Of a DNA stretch of 64,000 bases, positions 35,220 to 45,441 are shown in pieces. Origin of the DNA: Cellulophaga sp. 20_2_10 (GTDB lineage Bacteria; Bacteroidota; Bacteroidia; Flavobacteriales; Flavobacteriaceae); contig NZ_JAMCOJ010000005.1 in the NCBI RefSeq assembly GCF_023476645.1, forward strand, positions 186,001 through 250,000, in the 5' to 3' direction. A program made the position numbers and the translations under genes. The notes beneath the pieces are model-generated. The model ran no database searches. It had not been told where the DNA came from and was given only the letters and a program-made list of their open reading frames with translations. Every line of letters begins with the position of its first letter. Within the stretch, counting starts at the first letter, position 1.

Positions 35220-35909
35220 TTAATTGTTTATTAATTGTATGGTATTTTCTAAGGTTTGTTGGCCTGTTATTAAAGACAATGCAGGCACACGCATAAATAC
35301 TGCCTTTTTATTTGGAGCTATTTTTGCACCTGAATTAGAAATGCTTTTTACAGGTGAATTAAATCTATATATTGTTGTGTAACTAGCATCGTTAAACACT
35401 TTCTTATCTTCTTGTTTAAGTGAATTAAATGTCTTTTTTACACTACCGTCGTATCTAAAATGTCTTTTAAATTGATGATTTGTATTATTGTATGAGAAGT
35501 TTGTAGTATTAAAGTTTGTTTTCTCTCTTTTATTCTGCTTGGTAATTAACTCTTTAAAAATTGAGTTTACATTCTCTACCGATTTAAAATTGCATGAAAT
35601 TGAAAAGATATAATTATCAAAATCAACACTCTTTTCTATTTTAGAAATACCTTCTGTTTTACCGAGATGATCTATTGCATTTTTTATAGCTAAATTGATA
35701 TCGTCCTTAGACGGCACCTTATAACCATTAACACTATCTAATAGCATTACAGAAGCTAACTTAGACTTACTCTTACTTAGATTGGCTGTAACTATTATAC
35801 GGCCACTACCGTCTTTATTTAAGTTTATCTCTTCTAAAATCTCAAAACAACTTGTACACAACAACAATGAGCTAAACAAAAGTGTGTATGTAAATAGTTT
35901 TTTAAACAT
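35220..35909 (-). CDS. Lipoprotein of unknown function
   Basis: The 229-residue protein starts with a lipoprotein signal (lipobox CTSC, C20 or C21 region, then FEILEE). The mature part opens with a beta-hairpin (INLNKDGSGRIIVTANLS) seen in several Bacteroidota lipoproteins that respond to or stabilise envelope complexes, but I do not recognise a named family. It leads the three-gene envelope operon 35909-31862, so the products probably act together outside the cytoplasm. Confidence 0.8.
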   Translation of the reverse strand: MFKKLFTYTLLFSSLLLCTSCFEILEEINLNKDGSGRIIVTANLSKSKSKLASVMLLDSVNGYKVPSKDDINLAIKNAIDHLGKTEGISKIEKSVDFDNYIFSISCNFKSVENVNSIFKELITKQNKREKTNFNTTNFSYNNTNHQFKRHFRYDGSVKKTFNSLKQEDKKVFNDASYTTIYRFNSPVKSISNSGAKIAPNKKAVFMRVPALSLITGQQTLENTIQLINN

Positions 35910-36006
35910 GTGTATTGTTGTAAAATTATAATAGTAAACTATATTTTTCCTTTAAAATTGTAATTAGAGCAAACTTTCTTAATTAGACTACCATTCGCTT
36001 TAAATG

Positions 36007-36774
36007 TTACTCTAATACAGAAATAACGTATTCCCAGTTTAATGCCTTAGCATATTCTAGTGCTGTTTTTCCCTTATTATTTTTAACTTCTTTATCTGCT
36101 CCTAAACTTAATAATATCTCTATGGTTTTTTTATTACCTGCAATTGCTTGCCTGTGTAAAACAGTAAAACCTTCTTCATCTACAGCCGTAACTTGGTCTG
36201 GATTTTCTTTAAAGAATTCTAAAAATTTATCACCCATATTTACACACATAGGATGCTCTATAAGGTTTTCTGGGTTTTCTTGCTGGTTATAAACAGTTAA
36301 AATGTTATTGTAATCACCAAAATCTAATCCCCAAGAACTATCATGTTGTGCTCTTGCTTCTTCACTCATATCAGAACGCAATGCGTGAACAGTATAACCA
36401 CCATAGGTTTTACCTGAGATAGCGAGCAGCCAATCACTAATTTTATGTAAATCACAAGTAACTACATCTCCTTCAGACACATTTGTTAATTGTATCGGTT
36501 TATTTACTAGCACTCCGGTAACAGACTCTCCATTAAAATTAATATCGTTAACCCACATATACTCAATTGTAGGTTTTTCATCTCCTTCAAACATTTGCTC
36601 AAACGGAAACTTAACTATTGCTATACCATGAGCTGGCACTATACGCCTATGTTCCCAATATAATTCTCTCCAAAAAAACTTAAAAGTTTCCTGTGCTTTT
36701 TTATAAGCTACAGACATTTTATCGTTCTCTTTTACAAAAAAAACTTCTTGTTCTTTATTTTCTGATGTTGACAT
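36007..36774 (-). CDS. DUF2314 domain protein with C-terminal ankyrin repeats
   Basis: The 255-residue cytosolic protein has an N-terminal DUF2314 (YegJ-like) domain (about 12-115; KMSVAYKKAQETFKFFW, MWVNDINFNGESVTGVLVN) and ends in about two ankyrin repeats (about 195-255; EGFTVLHRQAIAGNKKTIEILLSLGAD). I chose ATG 36774 (MSTSENKEQ); the frame from 36819 adds 15 unconvincing residues. DUF2314 has no known enzymatic role. The domain fusion suggests protein-protein binding. Gene stands alone upstream of the accC terminator. Confidence 0.85.
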   Translation of the reverse strand: MSTSENKEQEVFFVKENDKMSVAYKKAQETFKFFWRELYWEHRRIVPAHGIAIVKFPFEQMFEGDEKPTIEYMWVNDINFNGESVTGVLVNKPIQLTNVSEGDVVTCDLHKISDWLLAISGKTYGGYTVHALRSDMSEEARAQHDSSWGLDFGDYNNILTVYNQQENPENLIEHPMCVNMGDKFLEFFKENPDQVTAVDEEGFTVLHRQAIAGNKKTIEILLSLGADKEVKNNKGKTALEYAKALNWEYVISVLE

Positions 36775-36868
36775 TGCGTTACTTTTTAATTGATACTGCA
36801 AAGATATTGCCAAAGCCATCTAGCCTATACCCTGTAAACCGTGAAAAGCTAACTTCTCGCTATTATCC

Positions 36869-36898
36869 AAAAAAAAACTCCGATTTAGAATCGGAGTT
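36869..36898 (-). terminator. Terminator of accC
   Basis: The perfect 10-bp stem AACTCCGATT/AATCGGAGTT (36876-36898) is followed by an extended T run on the minus strand. Confidence 0.88.
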
Positions 36899-36924
36899 AT
36901 TAATTTATACTTCTTTGTTATTAT

Positions 36925-38280
36925 TTATTCGTCGTCTTTACTTGGTTCCATAACAAAAGTATCCATAAAGGCAGTGGTATAATTACCTGCCAAATAATCT
37001 GGATGATCCATTAATTGCCTATGAAAAGGAATTGTAGTTTTTACACCTTCAATTACAAATTCATCTAAAGCACGTTTCATTTTATTAATAGCCTCTTCTC
37101 TAGTTTGCGCAGTTGTAATTAACTTAGCAATCATAGAATCGTAATAAGGAGGTATCGTATAACCACTATAAACTGCAGTATCTAAACGTATACCATGACC
37201 ACCTGGCGTATGTAGTGTCGTTATTTTTCCTGGAGAAGGTCTAAAATCGTTTCTAGGATCTTCTGCATTAATTCTACATTCTATAGAGTGTAATTTAGGA
37301 AAGTAGTTTTTACCAGAAATTGGCACACCACCTGCTACTAAAATTTGCTCACGTATTAAATCGTAATCTACTACCTGTTCTGTTATAGGATGCTCTACTT
37401 GTATTCTAGTATTCATCTCCATAAAGTAGAAGTTACGGTGTTTATCTACTAAAAATTCTATAGTACCTGCACCTTCATACTTAATAAATTCCGCAGCTTT
37501 AACCGCAGCTTCTCCCATATCTTTACGCAGCTGATCTGTCATAAATGGAGAAGGTGTTTCTTCTGTTAATTTTTGGTGACGTCTTTGTATAGAACAATCT
37601 CTTTCAGACAAGTGACATGCCTTACCGTATTGATCACCTACAATCTGTATCTCTATATGTCTAGGCTCTTCAATAAGCTTTTCCATATACATAGCACCAT
37701 TACCAAAAGCAGCTGTTGCTTCTTGCACGGCACTTTCGTAAAGAGATTCCATTTTATCCTCAGACATAACAGCACGCATACCTTTACCACCACCACCTGC
37801 AGTTGCTTTTACCATAACAGGATACCCCATTTTTTTAGCAACTTTTTTAGCTTCAGCAACATCCTTAAGCAAACCTTCTGAACCAGGAATAGTTGGAACA
37901 CCAGCTTTTTTCATAGTTTCTCTAGCACTAGCTTTATCTCCCATACGGTCAATATGCTCGCCAGATGCTCCTATAAACTTAATCTCATGCTCTGCACATA
38001 TCTTTGAAAACTTAGAGTTTTCTGATAAAAACCCATATCCTGGGTGTATTGCATCTGCATTAGTAATTTCTGCTGCTGCAATTATATTCGGTATTTTCAA
38101 ATAAGATTCACTACTAGAAGCAGGGCCAATACATACAGCCTCATCTGCAAACCTAACATGCAAGCTTTCTTCGTCTGCCTTAGAGTATACCGCTACCGTT
38201 TTAATCCCCATTTCTTTACAGGTCCTAATAATACGCAACGCTATCTCTCCTCTATTTGCAATAAGTATTTTTTTAAACAT
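36925..38280 (-). CDS. accC: Acetyl-CoA carboxylase, biotin carboxylase subunit
   Basis: The 451-residue ATP-grasp enzyme carboxylates biotin on AccB. Visible are [19 protein letters not shown], the ATP loop GGGGKGMR near residue 163, the carboxylate-binding [16 protein letters not shown] motif and the RINAEDP segment. Length is standard. It follows accB after 67 bases in the fatty-acid operon fabH-accB-accC and ends at a strong terminator. Confidence 0.97.
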   Translation of the reverse strand: MFKKILIANRGEIALRIIRTCKEMGIKTVAVYSKADEESLHVRFADEAVCIGPASSSESYLKIPNIIAAAEITNADAIHPGYGFLSENSKFSKICAEHEIKFIGASGEHIDRMGDKASARETMKKAGVPTIPGSEGLLKDVAEAKKVAKKMGYPVMVKATAGGGGKGMRAVMSEDKMESLYESAVQEATAAFGNGAMYMEKLIEEPRHIEIQIVGDQYGKACHLSERDCSIQRRHQKLTEETPSPFMTDQLRKDMGEAAVKAAEFIKYEGAGTIEFLVDKHRNFYFMEMNTRIQVEHPITEQVVDYDLIREQILVAGGVPISGKNYFPKLHSIECRINAEDPRNDFRPSPGKITTLHTPGGHGIRLDTAVYSGYTIPPYYDSMIAKLITTAQTREEAINKMKRALDEFVIEGVKTTIPFHRQLMDHPDYLAGNYTTAFMDTFVMEPSKDDE

Positions 38281-38347
38281 CTTATGAAATTTTAAATTTT
38301 AAATCCTAAATTCTAAAAAACTAAAAGTATTTAGTGTCTAAAATTCC

Positions 38348-38830
38348 TTATGATGGATCTACTAAGAATAAAGGTTGATCAAATTCTACCGGAGAAGAAT
38401 CATCTACCAACACTTTTACAATTTTACCAGATACTTCTGATTCTATATCGTTAAAAAGTTTCATTGCTTCTATAACACAAAGAACATCTCCTTGACCAAT
38501 AGTATCGCCAACTTCTACAAACACAGGTTTGTCTGGAGATGGTTTTCTATAAAAAGTACCAATAATTGGAGACTTTATAGTAATGTATTTAGCATCTTCG
38601 CTTTCTGCCGGAGCAGGTGCCGCTTCAGTTCCTGCCACCGGTGCAGGTGCTGCAGCTTGTCCCATATGAGGTTGCCCCATTGGTATCTGCTGTAAAATAG
38701 TAGTCTCTCCACCAGAGTTTAGTGCTCCTGTTCTAATGGTAATTTTAATGTCTTCCATTTCTAATTTAACTTCGCTAGCGCCAGATTTTGCAACGAACTT
38801 AATTAAACTCTGAATTTCTTTAATATCCAT
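38348..38830 (-). CDS. accB: Acetyl-CoA carboxylase biotin carboxyl carrier protein
   Basis: The 160-residue protein has an N-terminal helical part, an Ala/Pro-rich linker (about 60-78) and a biotinyl domain with the biotin-accepting Lys in VIEAMKLFNDIES. It carries carboxybiotin between AccC and the transcarboxylase. It lies between fabH and accC. Confidence 0.97.
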   Translation of the reverse strand: MDIKEIQSLIKFVAKSGASEVKLEMEDIKITIRTGALNSGGETTILQQIPMGQPHMGQAAAPAPVAGTEAAPAPAESEDAKYITIKSPIIGTFYRKPSPDKPVFVEVGDTIGQGDVLCVIEAMKLFNDIESEVSGKIVKVLVDDSSPVEFDQPLFLVDPS

Positions 38831-38872
38831 AAAAATTAGATTTTGTTTAGTTGTAAGTTTTTATATGTTTTA

Positions 38873-39868
38873 TTAAGAGTTGTAGGCCCATTTTAAGTAA
38901 ATAGAACCCCAAGTAAAGCCACCTCCAAAAGCAGCAAAAACAAGATTATCTCCCTTTTTTAATTGTTTCTCGTAATCTGCTAACAATAAAGGTAAAGTAG
39001 CAGATGTGGTATTACCGTATTTCTGAATATTCATCATTACCTTAGAAGAATCAACACCCATTCTACTAGCTGTAGCATCTATAATACGTTTGTTTGCTTG
39101 GTGCGGCACCAACCAATCTACGTCTTTTTCCTCTAAATTATTACGTTCCATTATTTTTGCAGAAACTTCTGCCATATTAGATACGGCATATTTATAAACA
39201 GATTTTCCGTCCTGGAAAACAAAGTGTTGTTTATTTTTTACTGTTTCTTCAGATGCTGGCAATAAAGATCCACCTGCATCAATTTTTAAAAAGTTTCTTC
39301 CGATACCATCAGACCTTAAGTACTCGTCTTGAAAACCTAAACCTTCTTCATTTGGCTCAAAAAGTGCAGCTCCTGCACCATCACCAAAAATGATACAAGT
39401 AGTTCTGTCTGTATAATCTAAAATAGAAGACATTTTATCTGCTCCTATTAATAGCACTTTCTTATACCTTCCAGATTCTATATAACTACTAGCTGTAGAC
39501 ATACCGTATAAGAAACTAGAACACGCAGCCTCTAAATCAAAAGCAAAAGCATTAGTTGCTCCTATTTCTGACGCTACAAATGCTGCTGTTGCCGCCACCT
39601 GTAAATCTGGCGTTGCAGTACCTACAATAACTAAGTCTATCTCCTTTGGATCTATACCTCTTTTTTGTATTAATTCTTCAGCTGCTTTAATTGCCATAAA
39701 AGAAGTTCCTTTACCCTCTCCTTTTAATATTCGCCTCTCTTTGATACCTGTTCTAGTGGTAATCCACTCATCATTTGTATCTACCATCGTTTCCAATTCC
39801 TTGTTAGTTAAAACAAAGTCAGGAACATACTTACCTACTGCAGTTATTGCCGCTGATATTTTACCCAT
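38873..39868 (-). CDS. fabH: 3-oxoacyl-[acyl-carrier-protein] synthase III
   Basis: The 331-residue initiating condensing enzyme joins acetyl-CoA and malonyl-ACP. The catalytic Cys (LEAACSSFLYG), His (VPHQANKRI) and Asn (YGNTTSAT) are all present, with the closing AFGGGFTWGS loop. It starts a transcript that continues to accB and accC; the rpmF terminator lies upstream. Confidence 0.97.
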   Translation of the reverse strand: MGKISAAITAVGKYVPDFVLTNKELETMVDTNDEWITTRTGIKERRILKGEGKGTSFMAIKAAEELIQKRGIDPKEIDLVIVGTATPDLQVAATAAFVASEIGATNAFAFDLEAACSSFLYGMSTASSYIESGRYKKVLLIGADKMSSILDYTDRTTCIIFGDGAGAALFEPNEEGLGFQDEYLRSDGIGRNFLKIDAGGSLLPASEETVKNKQHFVFQDGKSVYKYAVSNMAEVSAKIMERNNLEEKDVDWLVPHQANKRIIDATASRMGVDSSKVMMNIQKYGNTTSATLPLLLADYEKQLKKGDNLVFAAFGGGFTWGSIYLKWAYNS

Positions 39869-39984
39869 ATTAAAGTCTGATTTTTTTAATCAAAAAGTTT
39901 CAAAAAAGTCTAAAAATTATGGAAAATTAGTCAATTTTTATGACTTTTTACCAAAAGTGATTATTTTTTGACGAAAATTGATGA

Positions 39985-40019
39985 AAAATAAAAAAACCCT
40001 CACTTTTACGGTGAGAGTT
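39985..40019 (-). terminator. Terminator of rpmF
   Basis: The 9-bp stem with one U-G pair that forms only on the minus strand (39995-40019), followed by a T run, separates yceD-rpmF from fabH. Confidence 0.8.
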
Positions 40020-40042
40020 TTGAATATTGTACAAAAATAGAA

Positions 40043-40240
40043 TTAAGCTACTGCCTCTTCTGCTTTGTCAATTAAAATTTGTCCACGGTAGTATAATTTA
40101 CCTTCGTGCCAGTGAGCTCTGTGAAACAAGTGAATTTCTCCTGTTGTTGCATCTTTTGCAAGTGTTGGAGCTACCGCTTTATAGTGCGTTCTTCTCTTGT
40201 CTCTTCTGGTTTTTGAAATTTTTCTCTTTGGATGTGCCAT
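40043..40240 (-). CDS. rpmF: 50S ribosomal protein L32
   Basis: The 65-residue basic protein starts with the L32 signature [19 protein letters not shown]. It has none of the four zinc-binding cysteines found in some L32 forms, so it is the zinc-independent (C-) type. It follows the DUF177 gene after nine bases, the common yceD-rpmF pair. Confidence 0.97.
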   Translation of the reverse strand: MAHPKRKISKTRRDKRRTHYKAVAPTLAKDATTGEIHLFHRAHWHEGKLYYRGQILIDKAEEAVA

Positions 40241-40249
40241 TATGAAACT

Positions 40250-40783
40250 TTATTTATCCGTTATTAATTTTTTTAATGCGTCCCACCTGGGATCAATATC
40301 TTCCTTATTTTCCTTCTCTTCCTTTGGTTGAAGTTCCTCCAACTTATCTACAGCCTCAGATCTTAAAGTTCCATCCATTACTCCTGGATGTATTCTTCTA
40401 GACGGCATGGCTAATACCAGCATTTCGTATAAATATTGCGAAATATCTACCTGGTAATCTCCGTGAGGTATTATCAGTATTTCTTCATTCTCATCATTAT
40501 ACTCGTCGCCAAACTTAACTACCAATTCTAATTCAGAATCTATAGCTTGGTCATAAGCTTCATTAGAAATATCACAAAAAACATTCACTGTCCCTTCTGC
40601 TCTCATCTCTAACTCCAACATTGTGCTTGTCTTATTTAACAACACCTCTATATGTATAGTAGCGCTATTAAACTCGTCGTACTCAAATGCTTCAAAGAAC
40701 TTATTATCTATATTATACTCAAAACTGTGCTTTCCCTGTTTTAATCCAGAAAAAGGAATGGAAAACTCCTTTAGCTTCATCAT
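40250..40783 (-). CDS. yceD: DUF177 (YceD-like) protein
   Basis: The 177-residue acidic protein belongs to the DUF177/YceD family, encoded next to rpmF in most bacteria. The family motif of a conserved Cys and acidic strand (NVFCDISNEAYDQ, ELVVKFGDEY) is visible. Links to 23S rRNA or large-subunit biogenesis are known for relatives. Two adjacent Met codons (40783, 40780) are possible starts. Confidence 0.88.
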   Translation of the reverse strand: MMKLKEFSIPFSGLKQGKHSFEYNIDNKFFEAFEYDEFNSATIHIEVLLNKTSTMLELEMRAEGTVNVFCDISNEAYDQAIDSELELVVKFGDEYNDENEEILIIPHGDYQVDISQYLYEMLVLAMPSRRIHPGVMDGTLRSEAVDKLEELQPKEEKENKEDIDPRWDALKKLITDK

Positions 40784-40949
40784 AACAACACTATATTTAA
40801 AAGTACCAGCCTCCTTAAAGGCGGGTGCAAAGATATTATTTTTTTAATTAAACCCAACTATTTGTTGCAAATATATTACTACTTAATAGTTTAGGTATAG
40901 TTTTCGCCTATTTTCGGGGCTAATTATCTCTAAATCTAGAGGAAATATT

Positions 40950-42002
40950 TTATTCTTTTCGTTTTAAACGCTGCTTTTTTAATGGATTCTGCGTTAACTC
41001 CTTGTACTCTTCTCTGTTTTTAAAGATTTTTAGAGCTGTAAATACAGCCTCTTTAAAAGAACTATGATCAGCCTCTCCTTTACCCGCTATTTCATAAGCT
41101 GTTCCATGATCTGGAGATGTACGCACCTTACTTAACCCTGCAGTATAATTTACTCCTTTACCAAAAGACAATGTCTTAAAAGGTATTAAGCCTTGATCAT
41201 GATATGCTGCTAAAATGGCGTCAAAATTAGAATATGCATCAGAACCAAAAAAACTGTCTGCGGAATACGGTCCAAAAACCATTTTACCTTGGTTTTTTAA
41301 TTCTGTTATGGTTGGCTTTAAAACAGCATCGTCCTCTTTGCCTATAACACCATTGTCTCCACTATGTGGATTTATACCTAACAATGCTATTTTTGGTTTT
41401 TGTATTGCAAAATCTTCTATCAAAGAACGTTCTACAGTAGCAACCTTTTCTTTTATCAACTTAGCCGTAATAGCTTCAGCTACATCCTTTACTGCTATAT
41501 GATCTGTTAACAAGCCCACTTTTAAAGAATCCGTTACCATAAACATTAGACTTTTACCATCTAATTCTTTTGCCAAATAATCTGTATGCCCTGGGAAATT
41601 AAACTCTTCAGACTGTATATTATTTTTATTTATAGGTGCTGTTACCAACACATCAATCTTATCTTCTTTTAATGCTTTTGTTGCCGCTTGCAAAGATTTT
41701 AACGCATACCTACCACTTTCTTCAGTTGCTTCACCAAATTTAGTGTTGGGCACCTCTTTCCATACATTAACTACATTAATTTTGCCATCTATTGCTTTTT
41801 CTGCATCTTGAATACCATTGTAATTAATGTTTAACTTTAATTCATTTTTTTGAAATGAAATGGTCTTGTTCGATGCAAAAATAACTGGAGTACAAAAATC
41901 TAGCATTCGGTTGTCTTCAAAAGTCTTTAAAACAACTTCACAGCCAATTCCGTTTAAATCGCCTATAGAAATTCCTACTTTAATTTTTTTGCCTTCTTGC
42001 AT
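40950..42002 (-). CDS. pdxA: 4-hydroxythreonine-4-phosphate dehydrogenase
   Basis: The 350-residue metal-dependent dehydrogenase of pyridoxal phosphate synthesis. It starts with KVGISIGDLNGIG and has the metal-binding His residues in FPGHTDYLA, GINPHSGDNG and YHDQGLIPFK, with RTSPDHGTAYEIAG at the end. A Lys/Arg-rich C-terminal tail follows. It is divergent from ribE with 55 bases between the starts. Confidence 0.96.
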   Translation of the reverse strand: MQEGKKIKVGISIGDLNGIGCEVVLKTFEDNRMLDFCTPVIFASNKTISFQKNELKLNINYNGIQDAEKAIDGKINVVNVWKEVPNTKFGEATEESGRYALKSLQAATKALKEDKIDVLVTAPINKNNIQSEEFNFPGHTDYLAKELDGKSLMFMVTDSLKVGLLTDHIAVKDVAEAITAKLIKEKVATVERSLIEDFAIQKPKIALLGINPHSGDNGVIGKEDDAVLKPTITELKNQGKMVFGPYSADSFFGSDAYSNFDAILAAYHDQGLIPFKTLSFGKGVNYTAGLSKVRTSPDHGTAYEIAGKGEADHSSFKEAVFTALKIFKNREEYKELTQNPLKKQRLKRKE

Positions 42003-42057
42003 AATTCAACTGTATAATGTCTAAATTTACACCGCAAAACTACTTAATTAAAACGAT

Positions 42058-42642
42058 ATGTTTACTGGGATTATAGAAACTTTAGGGAAAGTAACCGCAT
42101 TACGTAAAGAAGACAGCAATCTACACATTACTGTACAATCTACTTTAACACCAGAACTTAAGATAGACCAAAGTGTTGCCCACAATGGGGTTTGCCTTAC
42201 AGTAGTTGCTATTGACAACGATACCTATACTGTTACTGCTATTGATGAAACATTACAAAAAACAAGTATTGGCTCCCTACAAGTTAATACTCCGGTAAAT
42301 TTGGAGCGCGCAATGATCTTAGGAACAAGGTTAGACGGACATATAGTACAGGGCCACGTAGACCAAACTGCAATTTGCACTGCTATTGAAGAACAAGATG
42401 GTAGTTGGGTTTTTAATTTTGAGTATGACCCCAATTATAACAATGTAACTATTGAAAAAGGTTCTATTACTATAGACGGTACTAGCTTAACTGTTTTTAA
42501 CTCCGGAAAAAATACATTTAGTGTAGCTATAATTCCGTATACGTTTGAAAACACTGTTTTTAACACCTATAAAGTTGGTACTGTTGTAAACCTTGAGTTT
42601 GATGTTATTGGAAAATATGTAGCTAAGCTAATTGCCAAATAA
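42058..42642 (+). CDS. ribE: Riboflavin synthase
   Basis: The 194-residue protein has two lumazine-binding repeats: MFTGIIETLGKV with NGVCLTV in the first, and GHIVQGHVDQT with DGTSLTV in the second. It dismutates two 6,7-dimethyl-8-ribityllumazine molecules to riboflavin. It stands alone and is closed by a strong hairpin. Confidence 0.96.
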   Translation: MFTGIIETLGKVTALRKEDSNLHITVQSTLTPELKIDQSVAHNGVCLTVVAIDNDTYTVTAIDETLQKTSIGSLQVNTPVNLERAMILGTRLDGHIVQGHVDQTAICTAIEEQDGSWVFNFEYDPNYNNVTIEKGSITIDGTSLTVFNSGKNTFSVAIIPYTFENTVFNTYKVGTVVNLEFDVIGKYVAKLIAK

Positions 42643-42672
42643 GCGAGCCTCTTCTAACGATTTTCATATAAA

Positions 42673-42719
42673 AAGCCGTGTATATATCTTTTAGACCTAT
42701 ACACGGCTTCGTCTTTTTG
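42673..42719 (+). terminator. Convergent terminator between ribE and symporter gene
   Basis: A perfect 12-bp stem AAGCCGTGTATA/TATACACGGCTT (42673-42709) with T-rich flanks on both sides can serve ribE and the convergent symporter gene. Confidence 0.82.
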
Positions 42720-42720
42720 T

Positions 42721-44532
42721 TTACAAAATGTCTGTTTTCATTTTATTCCAAGCTTTTATTAAGAATAAACCAGCTACAATTGCAATGACTGTAAATATAA
42801 TTCCTTTCATTGTTTCTCCGTAAATCCAATATCCAGTTGCAAACATACAAGTGTAGATTAACACGCAACCTAACACCATAGCACCTATACCAGATGGTAC
42901 ACTCCATTTTTCGTTAGGGTTTACGATATCTACATTGTCTGCTTTAGCATCTATTACCACCTTTTCCCAACCAGGGCCTCCTGGTTGAATTTTTTTATAA
43001 AAACTATTTAATACGTCTTTAGATTCTGGCTTGGTCATAAAGGTAGCTACCACCCATATTATGGTAGTTACAAGTACCACAAATGGTATTTCAAACCAAT
43101 CTGGGAAAACACCTGTTTCTGTAGCAAAAAGATAGTTTCCAAGAGGAGTTACTTTTAAGAGTATAGATAATATTCCAGATGCAAACATGGCTGTAATCTC
43201 TGTCCATGCATTAATTCGCCACCAGAACCATCGTAAAATAAAAATTAACCCTGTACCGGCACCAAAAAGAAGTAACATATCAAAAACCTCCATTGCATTT
43301 TGCATTAACAATGCTAAACATGCACTTAGTATCATTAATATCACTGTAGAAATTCTACCAACTGCTACTAATTTTTTTTCTGATGCCTTAGGATTAACCT
43401 GTTGCTTGTAAAAATCGTAGACAATATAAGAAGACCCCCAGTTAAGTTGCGTAGAAATAGTACTCATATAAGCCGCTATTAAAGAGGCTAGCACCAAACC
43501 TAAAAGTCCGCTTGGTAATTTTGTTAGCATTGCCGGATACGCTAAATCGTGCCCCAACTTATCTGCCGCAATATTAGGAAAAGCTTCTGATATACTTGCT
43601 ATATCTGGATAAACAACTATAGACGCCAATGCTACTAAAATCCATGGCCAAGGACGTAATGCATAATGCATAATATTAAAAAAGAATGTTGCCCCTATTG
43701 CATGGTTTGCGTCTTTGGCCGCCAACATACGTTGCGCAATATAACCACCCCCTCCTGGCTCCGCTCCTGGATACCAAGAACTCCACCATTGTACAGCTAA
43801 GGGTATAACCAATAAGGTAATCACTGCCTTTGTATTACTAAAATCTGGTAAAATAGAAAGTTTTCCTTTTACATTTTCGTGCGCAAGCAATTTTGCAACA
43901 CCACCAACTTCTGGTAAGTTAACCAAGTAATAAGCTGCACCTATAGCTCCCCCCATTGCTACAAAGAACAATAGAAAATCTGTATAAACTACACCTTTAA
44001 AACCACCTAACGCACTAAAAGTAACTGTTATTAAACCTGCGCTTACTACTGTTTGCCAAGGCTCTAAACCAAGCATTATTCCTCCAATTTTTATAGCTGC
44101 TAATGTTACAGCAGACATTGTAATCACATTAAAAATAACTCCTAGATATATTGCTCTAAATTTTCTTAAAAAACTGGCTGGCTTGCCACCATATCGTAAT
44201 TCATAAAATTCTAAATCTGTATTTACATTAGACTTACGCCATAGTTTTGCATAAACAAAAACGGTTAGCATACCCGTAATTAAAAAAGCCCACCAAACCC
44301 AGTTACCAGAAACACCATCTGTTCTAACAATATCTGTTACTAAATTGGGCGTATCTGTAGAAAATGTTGTAGCCACCATAGAAAGCCCCAACAACCACCA
44401 AGGCATTGTTCTCCCTGATAAAAAATATTCCGACGAACTTTTTCCTGATTTTTTAGAAACCACAATTCCAATACCCAAAACAATTGTAAAAAAAACAATG
44501 ATTAGGGTGTAATCTAACGTACTTAATTCCAT
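42721..44532 (-). CDS. Sodium:solute symporter (SSS family)
   Basis: The 603-residue inner-membrane protein has about 13-15 membrane helices. The start (LDYTLIIVFFTIVLGIGI), SSSEYFLSGRTMPWWLLGLSM and the GGFKGVVYTDFLLFF helix are typical of SSS transporters, which take up sugars, myo-inositol or amino acids with sodium. An extended cytoplasmic loop (about 500-540) precedes the last helices. The solute is unknown. It is divergent from the TauE/SafE gene. Confidence 0.93.
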   Translation of the reverse strand: MELSTLDYTLIIVFFTIVLGIGIVVSKKSGKSSSEYFLSGRTMPWWLLGLSMVATTFSTDTPNLVTDIVRTDGVSGNWVWWAFLITGMLTVFVYAKLWRKSNVNTDLEFYELRYGGKPASFLRKFRAIYLGVIFNVITMSAVTLAAIKIGGIMLGLEPWQTVVSAGLITVTFSALGGFKGVVYTDFLLFFVAMGGAIGAAYYLVNLPEVGGVAKLLAHENVKGKLSILPDFSNTKAVITLLVIPLAVQWWSSWYPGAEPGGGGYIAQRMLAAKDANHAIGATFFFNIMHYALRPWPWILVALASIVVYPDIASISEAFPNIAADKLGHDLAYPAMLTKLPSGLLGLVLASLIAAYMSTISTQLNWGSSYIVYDFYKQQVNPKASEKKLVAVGRISTVILMILSACLALLMQNAMEVFDMLLLFGAGTGLIFILRWFWWRINAWTEITAMFASGILSILLKVTPLGNYLFATETGVFPDWFEIPFVVLVTTIIWVVATFMTKPESKDVLNSFYKKIQPGGPGWEKVVIDAKADNVDIVNPNEKWSVPSGIGAMVLGCVLIYTCMFATGYWIYGETMKGIIFTVIAIVAGLFLIKAWNKMKTDIL

Positions 44533-44606
44533 TTTTTAGTCGTTGGTTAATTAGTAAAGATATTATTTTTTACAATACTTTTGCCTTTTTTAGCTAAACG
44601 CCAATT

Positions 44607-45362
44607 ATGGGTCTATTAATAACAACAGATATTTCTACAACTGCTTGGATATTGGCATTTACTGCCGTATTTGTTATGGGCGTTTCTAAATCTGGATTAA
44701 AAGGTATTTCTATTATTGTAGTTACGATTATGGCTTTAGCTTTTGGAACTAAAGCGTCTACTGGTTTGCTAGTTCCATTATTAGTTGTTGGCGATATTTT
44801 TGCGGTTATATACTACAGCAAACACGCACAATGGAAATATATCATTAAGTTTTTACCTTGGATGATTGCAGGAATACTCATTGGAGTTATTGTTGGTAAA
44901 GATTTACCCGAAACTACATTTAAGTATTGTATGGGTGCCATTATATTACTTACCGTAATTATGATGCTTTGGTGGGATCAAAAAAAATCTAAAAATGTAC
45001 CTACACATTGGGCATTTGCAGGATCAATGGGCCTACTAGCAGGGATAACCACAATGATTGGTAATCTTGCAGGTTCTTTTTCTAACATTTACTTTTTAGC
45101 AATGCGCTTACCTAAAAAACAATTTATAGGGACAGCTGCTTGGCTTTTTTTAATAACAAACATTTTTAAACTACCATTCCACTTTTTTGTGTGGAAAACA
45201 ATTACCACAGATACGCTATTATTAAACCTAAAACTTTTACCAGGAATTTTTATTGGTTTTATAGTTGGTACATTTTTAGTAAAGCATATTAAAGACAAGT
45301 ATTACAGAAAAATGATATTAATACTTACGGCTATAGGTGCTTTATTAATCTTGGCACGATAA
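44607..45362 (+). CDS. TauE/SafE-family transporter
   Basis: The 251-residue membrane protein has about eight helices and matches the TauE/SafE (DUF81) sulphite/organic-anion exporter family: GVSKSGLKGI near the start and the repeated half GITTMIGNLAGSFSNIYFL. The substrate is unknown. It lies alone before the polysaccharide locus regulator. Confidence 0.88.
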   Translation: MGLLITTDISTTAWILAFTAVFVMGVSKSGLKGISIIVVTIMALAFGTKASTGLLVPLLVVGDIFAVIYYSKHAQWKYIIKFLPWMIAGILIGVIVGKDLPETTFKYCMGAIILLTVIMMLWWDQKKSKNVPTHWAFAGSMGLLAGITTMIGNLAGSFSNIYFLAMRLPKKQFIGTAAWLFLITNIFKLPFHFFVWKTITTDTLLLNLKLLPGIFIGFIVGTFLVKHIKDKYYRKMILILTAIGALLILAR

Positions 45363-45441
45363 ACTATTGCTTTTTTACTCAATAGTGTTATATTGAAATT
45401 ATTGCTCGTAAACATACAATCTTAAATTTTGAATGTCCCCT

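Noticed and set aside
45364-45387. Inverted repeat ACTATTG/CAATAGT after the TauE/SafE gene as a terminator
   Set aside because: There is no T run after the stem and the loop is T-rich, so termination is unconvincing.
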